This document shows positions 61,701-64,000 of a stretch of 64,000 nt of DNA, one piece after another. A program made the translations under genes and the position numbers. Each line of letters begins with the position of its first letter. The stretch's first letter is position 1. Below the pieces are notes generated by a model. The model had not been told where the DNA came from. It worked only from the letters and a program-made list of their open reading frames with translations, and searched no databases. Source of the stretch: Litomosoides sigmodontis (lineage: Eukaryota > Nematoda > Chromadorea > Rhabditida > Onchocercidae); NCBI GenBank assembly GCA_963070105.1, contig OY718804.1, positions 2,458,817-2,522,816 of the forward strand. The letters are read 5' to 3'.

Positions 61701-62868
61701 TCAATCAAACATGTTATCACTGAACACAATTAGTGATAGGGAAAGTACGATTGCATGCATATTAGCATGTTTATTTTCGTAAAATTTTTATTATTAATTA
61801 AAAAAAGTTTAAAATTAGCATTAGCAAACAAAATTAGTTACTTTTTAATGATAAGTTTCACTCTTTTCACTTCTCTCGTTTGTTTGTCTGCTTCGTTTTT
61901 TCCTTCATTTTACTCTATTTTTTATCTTAACATTTATCATATTGACTGATAATTGAGCTGCTACAATTGAAATTTACATTCATAAGTGATAAGCATAATA
62001 TCAGTTAGCCGCCCTATGATAAGGAAGAGATGTAAGATGTTTGCGGAAGACGTGATAGAAAATTAGTGTGCACTAGTAATTAATGCCCACATTATCACTT
62101 TCAATCACAAATTCATTCTTCCTCTTTTCTTTCATGCATTACATTGAAAACAGAAAGAGAGGAAGAAAGGGAGAGGGAGAGAGAGAGGGAGAGAGAGAGA
62201 GAAAGAGAAGATAAATTTTCATTCGTTGTTCTTCCCGTCTTTTCGTTAGAAAATTACATTATTGAGAAGTAATGGTAGGTACATTTTGTAAAAATGTTGT
62301 CAGTAACGGTTTCATATAACAGGAGCTGAGATGAAAGAGAGAGAGAAAGAGAGAGGGAGAGAGAGAGAGAGGAAGACGACATATCATTCTTTTTACCTGA
62401 CAATAATAGTTTTCCAAAAGTAGCCGGTTTTGTCTCGTTTTAAACTTCACCATCAACATTTCATCTCGTCTCTTTCGCCTTTGCCCGTTAAAAGATCTTC
62501 CTTAAAATAGGTCCTCAGTTAGTTTGTTTCAATACTAACATGTCAATTTTAAAAAGACGATATCTCTATTTCCAAAAAAAAAAGCAGTAGTAATAACAAT
62601 AATTGTTCATTCATAATTAATCATTAAACAAGCTAAATTAATAAAAAAAATTAATAAGCTAATTATTTTAGTTGTATTGCTGATTAGCAGCAGGCATTTA
62701 TCTTTGCCCTATTTAAAGACAACGAAAGCAAATAGTATTTCTATTGCACTTTGATAATAATGCCAAAAAAAAATCATTAATTTTAAAACATTATATAAAA
62801 TAATAATTAATGATAAGCGAGATAAATTCAACAACATTTATCAATAATTACTAACAACAATGATAACG
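55719..62868. other. Gene-poor AT-rich DNA with simple repeats
   Basis: Contains an ATT array (about 56090-56180), CT run (57042-57065), CA/CG-interrupted CA run (57278-57316), and GA-rich tracts at about 58230-58275, 61649-61671, 62165-62205 and 62335-62372. No exon chain could be supported; longer open frames are Phe/Lys/Ile-rich and look like noise. Confidence 0.5.
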
Positions 62869-63340
62869 GCGACAACGACAACGATGATGATGATGATGAT
62901 GATGATAATGGTGATGATGATGATGATGAATGAATGAATGAATGAATGAAAAAGTTAGTTGATAAACAAAACTGCGATGTTTTGGGTAGTGGTGTGAGCG
63001 TTTCAAAAATGCGCGTTTATATTTCTATTAAACCTAATTTGAACCTGTTTCAACCACCTCTTCCAAATTTTTCTTCAAACAAGCCTTTATCACATTCCTG
63101 TTTCGTCGTTCTCTGATGCAAAAGCACTAAACTAACATAATCAGCAATCATCCGCGATATCGTCAATAAACGAGAATGAGCAACTTTCCATATCATATCA
63201 TACCTTCATATCACTATCATCATCATCATCATCATCGTTATCACTATCATCATTATTATCATCACTATCAACCACTATCAGCCACACTATCAACCACCGT
63301 CAACCACCACCACTGCCAGTAATCAGTTCAACTATCACCG
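62869..63340. repeat. GAT/GAAT and ATC/CAC-rich trinucleotide blocks
   Basis: GAT repeats (62882-62928) run into GAAT units (62928-62950). About 270 bp on, complementary ATC/ATCACT and CAACCAC repeats occur (63210-63310), so the two blocks could pair as an imperfect long hairpin. Confidence 0.8.
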
Positions 63341-64000
63341 CAACTCGCTCGTTTCCAACCACCCAGCCTATTCAAATCTCTAAACTGTCGTTTGCGCTGT
63401 TTGTCGTCATGTTAATTTTGGTAGTATAAAGAGAAATTAATTGATCATAATTTAACATCTCTAAATTTTATGTTAATTTAATTGTGTGAAACAGAGATGA
63501 AGATGTGAACAAATGCATTTCATCCTCTTTTATGCACTTGCCCGAAATAAATTGTAAATTAAAACTTTAACCGAAAAAAAAAACAAATTACAGCATGAAA
63601 TAACTGATTATTATTCTCTCGAGGAAAAACAAAAATGTTAATGTTTGACTTCATTGCTTCCTTCTATTTCAAAAATTTTGTGACATTTTCTTTTTTCTAC
63701 TTGCTACTATCAGCAATCTTATCAACACGGGCCAGATCATTATTAATTAATTAATTTTCATCTAAAATTAATTCTACCATTCAGCAATTTTAGCATTCTG
63801 CATGTATCGCCTCTATCTATAATTGGTGTAATTTCTATAAATTTTGTTTTTCTGAACAAGAAATTTGAGGCAAAAATTTTTTATGCAATCTTTCTTCTGT
63901 CATTTTCGCACTTTTTCCACAATTACTTTGTTACAGGAGGAGGAAAGTTAAAAATTTGTGGGAGGTTTGTGTTTTTTTTTTCAAAATTTAATTCTGCTAA
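63341..64000. other. Right end of the window, nothing recognised
   Basis: AT-rich DNA without a supported gene or notable repeat. Confidence 0.5.

Overview
This is AT-rich nuclear DNA from a nematode. The genes are split by many GT-AG introns whose acceptors are mostly of the TTTCAG type, intergenic DNA is full of simple repeats, and the proteins are nematode-like: a transthyretin-like secreted protein, an invertebrate-type ERK, and an ecdysone-receptor-like nuclear receptor of a kind reported from filarial worms but absent from Caenorhabditis. A filarial or other spirurid nematode is the best guess; the species cannot be read from the sequence. I saw no bacterial or Wolbachia-like block, rRNA, tRNA, SL/5S cluster or CRISPR array.

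Layout, left to right. (1) 1-1239 (+): last three exons of an EcR-like nuclear receptor, ending in poly-Ser and poly-Gln. (2) 3103-8235 (+): an eight-exon secreted chymotrypsin-fold serine protease, 352 aa, complete catalytic triad. (3) 9368-11088 (+): scattered, unproven coding-like segments. (4) 12438-28371 (+): a very large C2H2 zinc-finger gene. I trace 43 exons with matching phases, about 1,986 codons and about 25 fingers; architecture and an LxCxE motif suggest LIN-13. Its start is not found. (5) 29560-30562 (-): fragments of a possible membrane-protein gene. (6) 34605-37355 (+): complete eight-exon ERK MAP kinase (mpk-1), 385 aa. (7) 40730-45319 (+): ten-exon, 579-aa glomulin homologue. 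(8) 46538-47781 (-): complete three-exon transthyretin-like protein, 143 aa. (9) 47782-64000: about 16 kb without a convincing gene, rich in micro- and minisatellites, with one GC-rich pocket and two families of short duplicated sequence.

Functional links are inferential. In C. elegans MPK-1/ERK drives vulval induction and germline progression, and LIN-13 is a synMuv B chromatin repressor that opposes ectopic vulval fate; to my knowledge both genes lie on chromosome III there, so their closeness here would fit conserved linkage. Glomulin is known as an inhibitor of RBX1-containing cullin ligases. The protease, transthyretin-like protein and nuclear receptor look like independent units; nothing shows an operon.

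Gene models were built by hand from splice consensus, reading-frame phase and family similarity. Exons in strongly conserved regions (kinase, transthyretin-like, protease core, zinc fingers) are secure; a few donors, noted in the entries, are choices among alternatives.
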